From: Colias croceus
Taxonomy: Eukaryota > Arthropoda > Insecta > Lepidoptera > Pieridae
Assembly (NCBI RefSeq): GCF_905220415.1
Contig: NC_059550.1
Span: 3,598,501 to 3,662,500 of the forward strand
Length of the DNA: 64,000 bases
Direction: 5' to 3'
Part shown: one piece after another, positions 1 through 10,600 of the stretch
How positions within the stretch are numbered: the stretch's first letter is position 1
Layout of the letters: the number at the start of each line of letters is the position of its first letter
Program-made: the position numbers and the translations under genes
The notes under the pieces: model-generated
Databases searched by the model: none
The model's input: the letters and a program-made list of their open reading frames with translations, nothing else
Told to the model about the DNA's origin: nothing

Positions 1-2140
1 GTTGCATTATACCTACGAGTGGGCACAACAGGCCAGTTGGGTTTCTGCGGCGGATCCCTGATACATCAGCAATGGGTTATCACTGCTGCACATTGCTGTT
101 TTCACGACGATGTTATAGTAGATAATGTTCAGGTGCGTTTTAATTAAAAATATAACCTAGATGTATGAAATTCTCTTCGAAAAAAGAAGTAAATGAAAAT
201 TAGCTACTTTGCTCAAAAAAAAAAGTATAAACGAAAATATTACGAACTACATACACTCTATATACTCCAAGATACCGAAATAAGGAGATTTAGTTCGTTT
301 TATTGGATAAACTATCAATAACACCTTACATTTAGTCATTTTAATTATTTTTATATGAGATCCTTAGTACTTGGTAAAGTTGTGATATATTTTTGCTATT
401 CACAGGTGATTCTAGGAGCGCATTCTCTCTACGACCGGTATGAAAACGGTCGTCGAGTTGTGAATGTGGATCAAATAGAAATACATCCCGATTGGGACCC
501 GACTACTTTTGCCAACGACTTGGCCCTTCTCAGACTAGCTAATGTTGTGCAATTAACTGGTAAGCTTCTCATACAGAGTCTATAAAATATTTCCTGGAGG
601 TAACTATTTTGATAATGACATTTATAAAAATATAAATTTATCATGCATTTTTATACTTATCAAGCCACTTAAAATTATTTAACAGATTATTAACATGCAT
701 GATTACCAACACTTGTGTCATAAGTATAACTTATCTGGTCGTGATTGCAATCACATAACACGTGGCTTGATGCATAAAATAATGATTTTGTGCGTAGACA
801 CATAACATATAATACACAGATAAATATTCGATTAAACTGAAATTCAATTTTCACAATTATACCATTTTTGCCTTATCATCTCAAATTAAAAATTCAATGA
901 AACATTTCATGTTTTGTTAAAAATTCTTCATGCCCAATATAGATACCATCGATGTGGTGAGGTTGCCATATCTTAACATTTCGACCCACAACTTTGCTGG
1001 AGCAGCCGGTACAGTCTCTGGCTGGGGTATTGCTGGACCACGTATGTATTTTGCATCCAGACTATTGATGGTCTGTTATTGTCTATTGGTTAAATCTATA
1101 CTAATATTATAAAGCTGAAGAGTTTGTTTGTTTGAACGCGCTAATCTCGGGAACTACTGGTCCGATTTGAAAAATTCTTTCGGTGTTAGATAGCCCATTT
1201 ATCGAGGAAGGTTAAAGGCTATATTTTATCACGCTACGACCAACAGGAGTGGAGCCACCATAATAAAATGATTAGAACACAAATTACAATTACTTATAGG
1301 AATTTTCATACTTCTAAATTTGCTCTATATTGAAAGGTATTGATTCCGTAGAAATTATACGAAGTTAAGATTAACATGCTTTATTGGCTTCAGAGGTAAC
1401 ATTTGTGTCTCCAACGCTCCGTGGGAAGGTGATGACGGTGATGACTAATATCTTCTGCAATTCGACGTACTTCAACCGTCTGCCGCCTAACGTTGTGTGT
1501 GGGTTTAGCCCAACTGCTGGCACTTGTAAGGTCTGTGTTAACTTGAAAAAGGTTATAAATTCAATTTGTATTAATTTATTGATTACTATAACTACCTAGT
1601 TAGAGCTGTCAAACAAATATTAATTAGATATATAATTCTATAGTAATATATCAATTATCCTCAATGTGTTTTTACTAAGTTTATCAACTAGGTTTTAAAC
1701 TATTTTCGTTCTTATTTTTATCGAACACACCATAAGTTTGGTAAATTAATAAATTATATTTGCAGGGAGATAACGGTGGCCCAATGACGATTTTCTATAA
1801 TAACACAGAAGAAGATATTTTGGTAAGAACAGCTATTTATATTTAGAAGAGTTTCATACTTTTTTTTATTCAAAACCTTTGGATAAATTCCTTTTAATAT
1901 TATTTAATTATTCGAACACCATGCAAAGACGTGACTTTTTATTGGTATCTATTGTTTAGACATAAAATCTGAGGTATAAATATAGGTACATATTTAAAAA
2001 TGAATTCTTATGTACAACAGATTGGAGTAGCAACATTCATCGACTCGAGCGGTTGCAATGACGAAGTGCCTTCAGTATTCACAAGGGTCCAGTTTTATCT
2101 CGATTGGATTAGTAATATAACGGGAATGGTATTGCAATAG
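1..2140 (+). CDS. Serine protease homolog (chymotrypsin fold, catalytic Ser replaced by Asn), 5' partial
   Basis: Coding exons are 1-132, 406-559, 943-1041, 1394-1530, 1766-1822 and 2021-2140, all joined at GT-AG sites in a single open frame that ends in TAG. The translation shows CGGSLI, the catalytic-His block ITAAHC, the catalytic-Asp block NDLALLRL, SGWG, and a late exon beginning GDNGGP where active enzymes have GDSGGP. The nucleophile codon (1772-1774) is AAC, so Ser195 is Asn and proteolysis is not expected. Proteins like this are called serine protease homologs and often act as cofactors or binding proteins. The signal peptide, propeptide and IVGG start lie upstream of the window. Base 1 falls at or within a codon of an exon start, judged by alignment with the neighbouring gene. 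The EDIL/IGV junction has the same position and phase as in the next gene (EHIL/IGI), so the two are tandem duplicates. A secreted digestive or haemolymph role is inferred. A polyadenylation signal follows at 2197. Confidence 0.88.
1098..1262 (+). repeat. Interspersed repeat in an intron of the protease homolog
   Basis: Begins CTATACTAATATTATAAAGC and contains TTTGTTTGTTTGAACGCGCT, TTGAAAAATTCTTTC and ACGCTACGACCAACAGGAG. Relatives lie at 53.98 kb and 47.95 kb. It sits in the intron between the SGWG exon and the exon that follows it. Confidence 0.75.
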
Positions 2141-2196
2141 TTTAAGACGAATATTTTACACTTTTTTACTAGATCGTTATATAATGTAAGTCTAAT

Positions 2197-2202
2197 AATA
2201 AA
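2197..2202 (+). terminator. Polyadenylation signal of the protease homolog
   Basis: An AATAAA hexamer lies 57 bases after the TAG stop of the first protease gene, on its strand. The cleavage site itself cannot be seen. Confidence 0.55.
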
Positions 2203-3145
2203 TGATTATGTTTATAAAAAACACTTAGGTATATTATTTGATAAGATAAAATATTGTATATTTTTCATCTAAAGGCAATCGAATAAAGAAATTTATATGA
2301 AATAATGTTTGTTTTATTTTGTCCTGTCCGTACTACCTATTTAACATTGATATAAGTATGTACATTTAAGTTTTTATCACTGCTTTTAATACTTAAGAGT
2401 ATACTTAGTATAAATACTAATTGAAGGATTTTTACACAGGTATATCTGCCTAGATACTTTATGTTACATTTTACGTTTTTAAAATTTCCATTATTTGTAA
2501 ATAAATATAAGACTTATAAATATTGCAACTTGATATTCTCTAACGATAACACGAATAACGTATTAATTATATGTTTATCGCTTTATTAAAAATAATTAAT
2601 CAAAATTAGAGAGATTAATGTTAAGCTGCACGTGAGGATATAAAAACCTGATTTATTTTTATAAAGTAAAAAATCCTCATGCTTTCTATTATAATAGTAT
2701 AATAATATTATATCATATATGGTGTACAAAAAATAATTTTTCATTCATTCATTCATTCATTATTATCAACTAGGTAGCTGTTGTACGCGGCTTCTTCCGT
2801 CTACGTCTGGTCAAAGGAAAAAGTACAAAAAGGTTCCCATGTGAAAGTATGACAAATATCTACATTTATTTAATTATACAGAATTCGAATTTGATAATTA
2901 ATTCAGTACATCCGTTTTAACACAAAAGAAATTCTACGTTATAATACTTACTATCTATGATTTTGAAGAAGAATAAGTAATCTGAATCACAAAGTTACCT
3001 AGACTGCAATCACAGGCGTTTCCCATTTAAAAAATAAAAATTGATACCGATCTTCCCAACGACTTATGCTTATCATTCATTGGTGATGGATCCTCAGATA
3101 TTAAAGTATTAATCTAAATTAATTACAAAAATCACTGCTATCAAA
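2203..3145. other. Intergenic region between the two protease genes
   Basis: AT-rich spacer without a recognisable gene. It holds a short CATT microsatellite at 2741-2761 and, at its right end, the TATA box of the next gene. Further AATAAA hexamers follow 2202 but cannot be assigned. Confidence 0.6.
2741..2761. repeat. CATT tetranucleotide microsatellite
   Basis: About five uninterrupted CATT units in the intergenic spacer. Confidence 0.85.
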
Positions 3146-3154
3146 TATATAAAA
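3146..3154 (+). promoter_or_regulatory. TATA box of the second protease gene
   Basis: TATATAAAA lies 50 bases upstream of the chosen ATG (3204). This would put transcription start at about 3175-3180 and leave a short 5' UTR, which is typical of abundantly expressed secreted insect proteases. No insect initiator (TCAGT) was seen at the predicted start. Confidence 0.55.
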
Positions 3155-3203
3155 ACAGCCAAAAACATTGTCCAACTGTTATTGCTGGTTTGCTGATATA
3201 ACA

Positions 3204-5019
3204 ATGCGTTTGTTCATATTTTTGTCCGCGCTTGCGGCAGCCAGTGCCCTGGTGGAGGTAGACCTTTCCAAAGACTACCACATCAATATCGGCATTCCAG
3301 CAGCAACCAGGATCAAGCAGGTAGAAGATGAAGCTATAGCGAGCGGATCCAAAATTGTTGGCGGTGCTATTGCGCCTGCTGATGCGTATCCTTACTTGGT
3401 ATGTTTTCTTTTGAGTTTATGTAATTTTTGAAGAAAAAATAACAACTTCACACTTATTTAACAACGGAATCTGAGAACTTCTGTTCCTAAAGGAAACTTA
3501 CTTAATTTTTTCCTGTAGCGATCCACGAATTGGATCTTTCAGTAGGTGTAGTAACTAACTAATCAGAAGGTCATAAATGTGAAAAATACAAGTTTTATAC
3601 ATATTTCAGGCAGGTCTTGTGATTAGGTTCCACGACCACATGGGTACATCAGCCTGCGGTTCCACCCTTGTGTCCCTAAACCGCCTGGTCACCGCCGCTC
3701 ATTGCTGGCGACACTCGTTCAGTGCGAGCGAATTCACCGTGGTCCTCGGTTCGCAATACCTCTTCCACGGCGGCGAGAGAATCGTCACCAACCATGTGGT
3801 TTTGCACCCACAATATATTCCATCCATGTTGATGAACGATGTCGCTATTATTTATCTGCCAAGAAGTGTTTCAGTGTCGTGTGAGTAGCATAAATTATCA
3901 TACCATTTACCTATATTAATAGTCCAAAGTGATTTTACAAGAGAAATTACTATATTTTTTACGACTAAAAAGAAAATTTTCAATAAACTCTAATTCACTA
4001 ACGGATTAATTAATACAAATTGTCAACAAAAGTAGAGGCCTTTTTATTTTTCTGTTTTTATTTAATTTCAGCAAGCATCAGACCCGTTTCCTTGCCGCAC
4101 AACGATCTTTGGAATACATTTACCGGTGAATGGGCAATGGCAGCTGGATATGGAAAGACCAGTGATTGTAAGTAAAAATTAAAACATATTAAGTAATTAT
4201 TGGTTATTTCTTTCAATCCCTATATTATTTTACGTAATTTTGTCTGTAAAAATCTTTACTATAAATACTATAATACTAAAAATCTTCCTTTTTTAGTTTT
4301 CAAATACCTACTATCTTCTGTTTCTTTTAGCTCAATCTTCGATCACAACAGCAGCGCAAGTAAGCCACGTGATGCTGCAAGTTATAAGCGAAGTGCTGTG
4401 CCGTGCGTCGTTCGGGTCTATTATTCAAGCGAGTACGCTGTGTACGAGCGGCGCTAGGAGTACCGGCATTTGCTCTGGGGACTCTGGCGGTCCTCTTGTG
4501 CTCAATCGTAATGGAGAACACATTTTGGTAATTTGTTTATTAATTATATTATTACTAGTATATGATAGGGTACTGTTGTATTTATAATTTTATAGTATTT
4601 GATGACTCTTGAAGAAGTGGTAGTTTATATTACAGACAAATTTGTTTGCTAGCGCACTGCTAGTGCTAGTTTGAGTTTGTATTTGCAATCCATAACTGTC
4701 TATTAAACAACACCATCTAGCGTCAAACTATGCATGAACTGATAAAATATTTACATATTTTTTAATTTTGTGAAGTTCCTCCAAGTAATAATGACAAATT
4801 GTGCCTTGCATATACATTTATGAACACATACTAGAAAAACGTTAAATTTCATACGGAATATTTACGAATAAACCTCTTTCCATGTCATAAATACAATTTG
4901 ATTTTTGTTTACAGATTGGTATCAGCTCTTTCGTGGCCAACACTGGTTGTCAAAACTCACATCCCTCCGGATTCGCCAGGGTTACCAGCTTCTATAACTT
5001 TATAATGCAACACATGTAA
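3204..5019 (+). CDS. Chymotrypsin/collagenase-like secreted serine protease, complete
   Basis: Exons 3204-3398, 3610-3880, 4072-4167, 4331-4527 and 4915-5019 join in phase to 287 residues plus TAA. Residues 1 to about 17 form a signal peptide (MRLFIFLSALAAASALVEV). A propeptide follows, and activation is expected after Lys in SGSK/IVGG near residue 52. The catalytic His is in VTAAHC, Asp in MNDVAIIYLP and Ser in CSGDSGGPLV, so the triad is intact. The length fits the S1 family. The residues before the active Ser (TGIC) lack the Asp189 of true trypsins, so chymotrypsin-, elastase- or collagenase-like specificity is more likely. The ATG at 3204 was chosen because it starts the signal peptide and lies 50 bases after a TATA box. 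Digestive (midgut) function is inferred from the family, not shown. It sits next to a catalytically dead tandem paralogue. Confidence 0.93.
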
Positions 5020-5030
5020 AGTGCAACGAT

Positions 5031-5162
5031 GTCAGAAGATTGAATTGGTTTTTTATTTATAAAGGATTAGTCATAATATATTAAGTCTGACAAGAAGAAG
5101 TCAGAAGATTGAATCGGAGTTTTATTTAAGTATATAGGATTAGTCATGTTAAGTCTGATTTT
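5031..5162 (+). repeat. 69 bp tandem duplication in the protease 3' UTR
   Basis: The sequence starting GTCAGAAGATTGAAT at 5031 recurs at 5100, and the following bases (GGATTAGTCAT, TTAAGTCTGA) match with a few substitutions and small gaps. The duplication starts 12 bases after the stop codon. Confidence 0.75.
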
Positions 5163-5178
5163 AAATTTATATTATTGA

Positions 5179-5184
5179 AATAAA
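5179..5184 (+). terminator. Polyadenylation signal of the second protease gene
   Basis: An AATAAA hexamer lies 160 bases after the TAA stop, just beyond the 69 bp tandem duplication. Confidence 0.55.
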
Positions 5185-7455
5185 CTTAGTTAAAAAATAG
5201 AAATGTGTTTTATTTAATTACAAAACTGCCTCATCTGATCTTCATGTCATAAAAATATGAAAAGATCGTGTACATATTGTGTTCGAGAGTTCACGACAAA
5301 ATAGATTTTAATAATTTTGAATACATAGGTACCATATAGTTTAAATAGGTTAGAAAAGGCTTAACGATAAATGACCTTCTCGAAACATATTTCGTTGGTG
5401 CATATATACCTAGGTGCTAGGTATTTTTTGGGACAAAAATGGAAGACAAAAAATCAAACAGCATGTATTTTTCAAGCTCTTTTATTCTGACCAGGTACCA
5501 CGCGTCCTCAGACAATCAAAATGGCCGCTACTGTCAGCAATTCCATACACCTGCCGCGCTCTGTCACTTTCTTTTTTTATCAAGTTATGTAGGTCAATAA
5601 CTAATCGTTTATTTGACAGACTAGATGGTGTTATGTTTTTTTTATTCGATTATGTAAATTCCACTTTGATACTAAAAAGATGTTAAAAAAATGAATATGC
5701 CTTTTAATTACCAACAAAAATTGACAGGGCGCAATAGGTTACAAAAAATTGTTTCTAACTATCTGAGGTTTAAATTAAAAACATTCATACAATTTTATTC
5801 AACACGACAAATATAAATCGGTACCTTTATGACATTTAGATTACAGACAACAAATGGTGTTTGCTACTAAGTCAAATGTGCGACGTAAGCATTCCTAAAT
5901 TTTTACATTTAATTTCAATGTTTATTTAAAGAGATTTTTTTTTCATTATTACAACAGTACTCACTAGGATATTATTTTTTTAATAATCAATATTTTGCTA
6001 ACACAATAAGTGGAAGAATAACGATATATTCAACATTGTATTGCGTTATCAAAATATTGAATTAAATTTTAGTATTATTAACAAAATTATGACTAAAAAT
6101 TGTCGAGACTAGATATAAGCATTAAAAACTAACATATAAATATCGTGCACATAATGTTGCCATTCACGAAAACAGTTTTTTCTTTTCTGAGCTTAGTAAA
6201 CACTGGCCATAAAGTTTTTCATTATTTTCTTTTATTATTTGTATTTATTAGTAAAAGATGCACAGATGAATTTAATAAGGCTACGTTAGGCCCTTTAACT
6301 TATAAAAGAGAGACAACGTATTAGAAACTAATATAAAAAATATAAACTGGTTTTCCTTCAAAAAGCTACAGAAAAAAGATTATCTGTTTTCGTGAATGGC
6401 AATAAACAGAATGAGTTGTAAAAATAACAATTGCATGGAATCGTGGTGAATAACAAACATTACATTAACACATCAACGATCGACTTCGTGTTATTATATT
6501 ATCATTATTATTGAATTACCTAAGTAAAATGTATTTATTGCATGAATAGCACAATTGCACTCGAGACGAATACAATATTAACCGGTATTCTATATAATTA
6601 ATGCTGTAAATTGATAACAATAAAATAAAGTAAGACAGGTAGACATAAACAAATTATGAGATATATCTACACAATTATTGACAGATATTTAGATATTTAC
6701 AAGCCTCTTCGTGCACCATTTCTTAATAAATATTGTATTCTTGAATGACAATTCCATTAATATTTTTTATAATATGTACAATAAAATCGATCGAATGAGC
6801 CGACGGGATGATCATAAAACAAATACACTTAAATAAATTATTAATAAATGTTAACGAACTAAAATAGATTAAAACATTAAAATCTAAAAAGGAAGCATTA
6901 ATAAAAAAAACTATCATACGATATCACAGTTCATTTATGCAAAAAAGTAAAATAATGTTTAAAATGTTTTCAAACAACTACGCGTTATATGGCAACACTG
7001 AACTCATGGCAGAACACACTTGCAGATAAACACGAAAATGTTGCCACTTGCCATGTAGCGTGCTTATAATAAACTTTCACTTATTTCACTAAAAATACAT
7101 AAAACTTATAAAAGAATTTGTAAATACATATAAATTTTAGTTTAATTTTGTTTTGATGAAACGGTAAATATCTAAAATATTTTAAGGTTACTCAAATGAC
7201 GAAATTGAAAAAATATTTTTTTTTTCTTTTAAAATTACTTTACTACAATATAAATAAAAATATGCAGTAGCCACCCGATATTGAAAATATAGGACATTAA
7301 TACATAATTATAGTAGTCTAGCTTACTTAATATAAATTTATATATGGTATAAACCACAGACAAAATAATATATTAAAGAGCAAATAATTTCTAACCCTTG
7401 CTAGACTCATGGTGATTTAATTGAAATCAATGAATTTGTAAAAAGTTTGTATTTT
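5185..7455. other. Convergent intergenic region and possible Unc-76 3' UTR
   Basis: Very AT-rich DNA between the 3' ends of the second protease (plus) and Unc-76 (minus). If Unc-76 uses a distal polyadenylation site, part of this is its 3' UTR. The only clear structure is a pair of 19 bp inverted repeats at 6157 and 6384. Open frames at 5414-5686 and 6723-6917 match nothing I know and have AT-driven composition. Confidence 0.5.
6157..6402. repeat. 246 bp segment bounded by perfect 19 bp inverted repeats
   Basis: TTGCCATTCACGAAAACAG at 6157-6175 is exactly complementary to 6384-6402. The 208 bp between them is unique-looking and AT-rich. This fits a small MITE, but no clear target-site duplication flanks it. 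A hairpin in a long Unc-76 3' UTR is the alternative. Confidence 0.6.
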
Positions 7456-7461
7456 TTATTC
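7456..7461 (-). terminator. First candidate polyadenylation signal of Unc-76
   Basis: AATAAA on the minus strand, 114 bases past the TAA stop. More hexamers lie further downstream, so longer 3' UTRs cannot be excluded. Confidence 0.4.
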
Positions 7462-7574
7462 AGTGACATTATAATATAAATATGTATGATGAAAAATTGA
7501 TTATGTAGATCAAAATTTCTTTACATAAAGTAGTTTCGGATATTTTTTTTAATTAGCTAAACAAGTTTTGAGAT

Positions 7575-7657
7575 TTATGTTGGGCACAAGACCTTGAGAA
7601 TGTAATCTGTGAGCAGGGTCGGTACTGTAGGGCTGTCTTCGTTGATGGCTTTTAGAA
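7575..7657 (-). CDS. Unc-76: Unc-76 coding exon 7 (C-terminus and stop)
   Basis: Encodes residues 370-396, ILKAINEDSPTVPTLL then TDYILKVLCPT and TAA. This is the best-conserved end of FEZ proteins. The acceptor is preceded by a T-rich tract. Confidence 0.95.
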
Positions 7658-10600
7658 CTGTAAAAAAAACATGTAAATTATTTTAAAAAAAACCTTCTTA
7701 TAAATATAAGATATTTTTTCTATATTTTTGTTCATTGAATTTATGAGGAATAATTAATTATGATGAAATTATTTAATATTTTCTACATGATTTTCTATAA
7801 AATAAATTAACGCTATTGAGGGTCTATTATGTTTTTATTCTAAAATTATAAAAATATCAGTCAAAGGTCAGTAGTCAACATTTGGCAGAACATGGAAAAC
7901 GAATAAAAACTTTTTTAGAATGAGTCCTTCGCAAATAAAACACGGAAAAATAAAGCTTCTAATCATTGAGATATACATAATATGGAGACGACATCGCCTA
8001 CATAATATGTTCCGCTCACCTTAAGGCATATGGCTTAACTGCACGCTTATTTTTTAATCGTTTTAAAGTGAAACGCATCAAATATGCCTTCGTGTGTGTT
8101 ACGATATTGCACAAATAATACAAATAATACGGAAAAGTGCAAAGGAATAACTTTCATTGGTAAGTACCTAACTAGATAATAATTTTTAATCTGTGCGCCA
8201 AAAAAATGGCGCACAGATTTTGTTCGTGGTGTATTCTCCATACGTAGTAATATTATCTCAATGCTTCTTATAAGATTTGTTTAGTTGAGCGACTTACTCT
8301 TGATAAGAACTTGCAGCGACTGGTTGTCGGGCGGCCCGTTATCCAGGTGGAACGGGATCACTGTGGTCAAGTACTGCAATATATTTATTGGAGATTAGTT
8401 TTTTTGTTATAAATGACAATTTTTATAATAAAAGACATATTTTTTATATTTTTTGGTAAAATATAGATAACTATGTAGTTATCATGAGACAATTTAAGAC
8501 AATTCTTGAAGCAATTATTTTTATCCAACCGAGCCGTAATATTAGGTCGGTACTGAAAGAGTTATAAAGACAAGAAGGATTAAAAACCAGGATAATTTTA
8601 AAAAATAAAACAAGAAGGAATCATGATAGGTAATTATTTATTGATATATTAGCAGTCCGGCCCGGCTTCGCCCGTGGTACATATTTCGCAATAAAAGGTA
8701 GCCTATATCCTTTCTCAGGGTCTAAAGATTGTCTGTGCCAAATTTCATCAAAATCGGTCCAGTAGTTTATGCGTGAAAACCATACATAAATACATAATTA
8801 CAAACCTTTCCTCTTTATAATATTAGTATAGATGAGTTAACTCTTGAGTTATTGTATGGTGTATTTGATAACAGTACTGTTAATATGATAAAGTGTAATG
8901 TAGCTTCATAAATAGCCAACCCTTCCCTTCCCAGCTTTGTCGCTTGAATAATGCTATTAGCTAATTGAAACTTTTCTATGTGTTAGTTAATCCCGGTTCA
9001 AACATACGTCACCAAACGTTTACATGTAAAGTAATATACAGGTAGGAGTAGATCCTATTTATTTATTGGATAAGCCATTTGTATACAGGGTGCAATCGTA
9101 AAGTGTTAATGTAAAGTTATTGTCATTTTACTCATCAGGTATAACCGTATAGTACTTTCAATATCAGTTTAAAGTTTATTCATATCTGTTTTAGTTACGG
9201 AATAATCGCCTGTGCACACTTAACGATTACATTTACACCCTGTATAACCCATTGTATAGCGGACTAGTGGCATGTTTTTGTTTTGGAATTCAATGTCGTT
9301 TTGTTTACATTCATTTAAGATAACTTCATGTGAGTGAATGTTTCATGCATAAAACAGATATCTAACAATACGCAGATTTGTACTAGCTTTTCCCGCGCAG
9401 CTTCGTCCGAGTATTCATAAAAAATAGAATTTTAATTAGCGCTAAGAAGACTAATATAACTACAGACAAAAATCATATCATAAAATCGGTTGTTAAAAAA
9501 ACTAGTACCTTTCACAAAGTTTTCCTAAAATTTCCAAAATAACCAACCTTAGGTTCAGCGGTAGTAGTAACGCTAAGAGACGGCGAACGTTGTGGACCAG
9601 ATCTCTTCTTCTTCTCTATATGATATTGTCTCCTCTTATTCTGAACAGCTAGTAGAAGAGATATGAAAGTGTTCTTCAACTCTTTCTCATACTCCAGTTC
9701 GTCTCTATGGGCCAGTTCTGCTATGAGAGTTTCAGAGAACTCGCGGATTAGGACCTCTAACTCCATGAATATCTCGTTCAGTTGGGCAAGAGAGAGATGG
9801 CGTAGTTCTGGAAGGGAGGAAATTATTTTTAGTAAAATAATGGGAGGAAAAAATTGAGGTTATATATTTGGCTTTTCGTAATTATTTCTTCGTATGAATC
9901 CTTGAAATTTTTCGAAGGTACTAATTATGGTTTTAAGCTCAGACTAACAACGCATAAGTTTACGTATAGTATACCTTAGGCTTTAAAATATATTCATACC
10001 CATTCAATGTTCAGAATATTGTGCAAGTTCAATTTATAATAGTCAATAGACAATTAAATATGATAGAAATTAAAACTACTTGGACTTTATGATCTTTATC
10101 CATTTTAATGATGACATAGCCATATCTCAATTATAGTTAATCAAACTACACATTTAAGGGCTTACTGAAATGGCCTTGATAATAGTTAATAAAAATTAAA
10201 TAACAAGGTTACCTATTTAATGCCTAAAAATACAAGTCATGATTCATGTTACCCAAATTAAGTAAATTGAAATGTATGAAACATAATTAAAGCCACTATT
10301 GTTGAGGATAATATAAAAATGTTTAGTATAATAATAATACAATGTTTATATGACGTATAGAACATGATACGAGAGTTTCGATGAGCTTCGAAGAAATCTA
10401 GTCTCCTCGTGTTTCACAAGACTTGTCACATCAGGGGAAGTACTAAGGATAACTGACGCTATCGTTTCTGATCAGCATCATATTTCATAATGAAAACACC
10501 GCTTCAGCGTAAATAAATAAAACTTTATCAATGTTCAAAAAGCCGAGTCAAGCGAAGGAATCTGATACCTAATTGTAAATGTAATGTAAATTTTTCGTAA

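Larger units (their letters stand above)
7658..8297 (-). other. Unc-76 intron 6
   Basis: A 640 bp intron with clean GT and AG ends. On the opposite strand it holds a THAP-like exon fragment (8084-8179) and a 13 bp hairpin (8188-8219). The rest shows nothing recognisable. Confidence 0.8.
8374..9547 (-). other. Unc-76 intron 5, filled with short repeats
   Basis: A 1.2 kb intron containing a retroposon-tail repeat (8651-8834), a small MITE (9085-9243) and a short GC-rich repeat fragment at 9379-9440 (CTAGCTTTTCCCGCGCAGC). Confidence 0.8.

Noticed and set aside
1394..1396. Alternative acceptor two bases downstream (1396) for protease homolog exon 4
   Set aside because: It shifts the frame and gives an early stop; 1394 keeps the family sequence.
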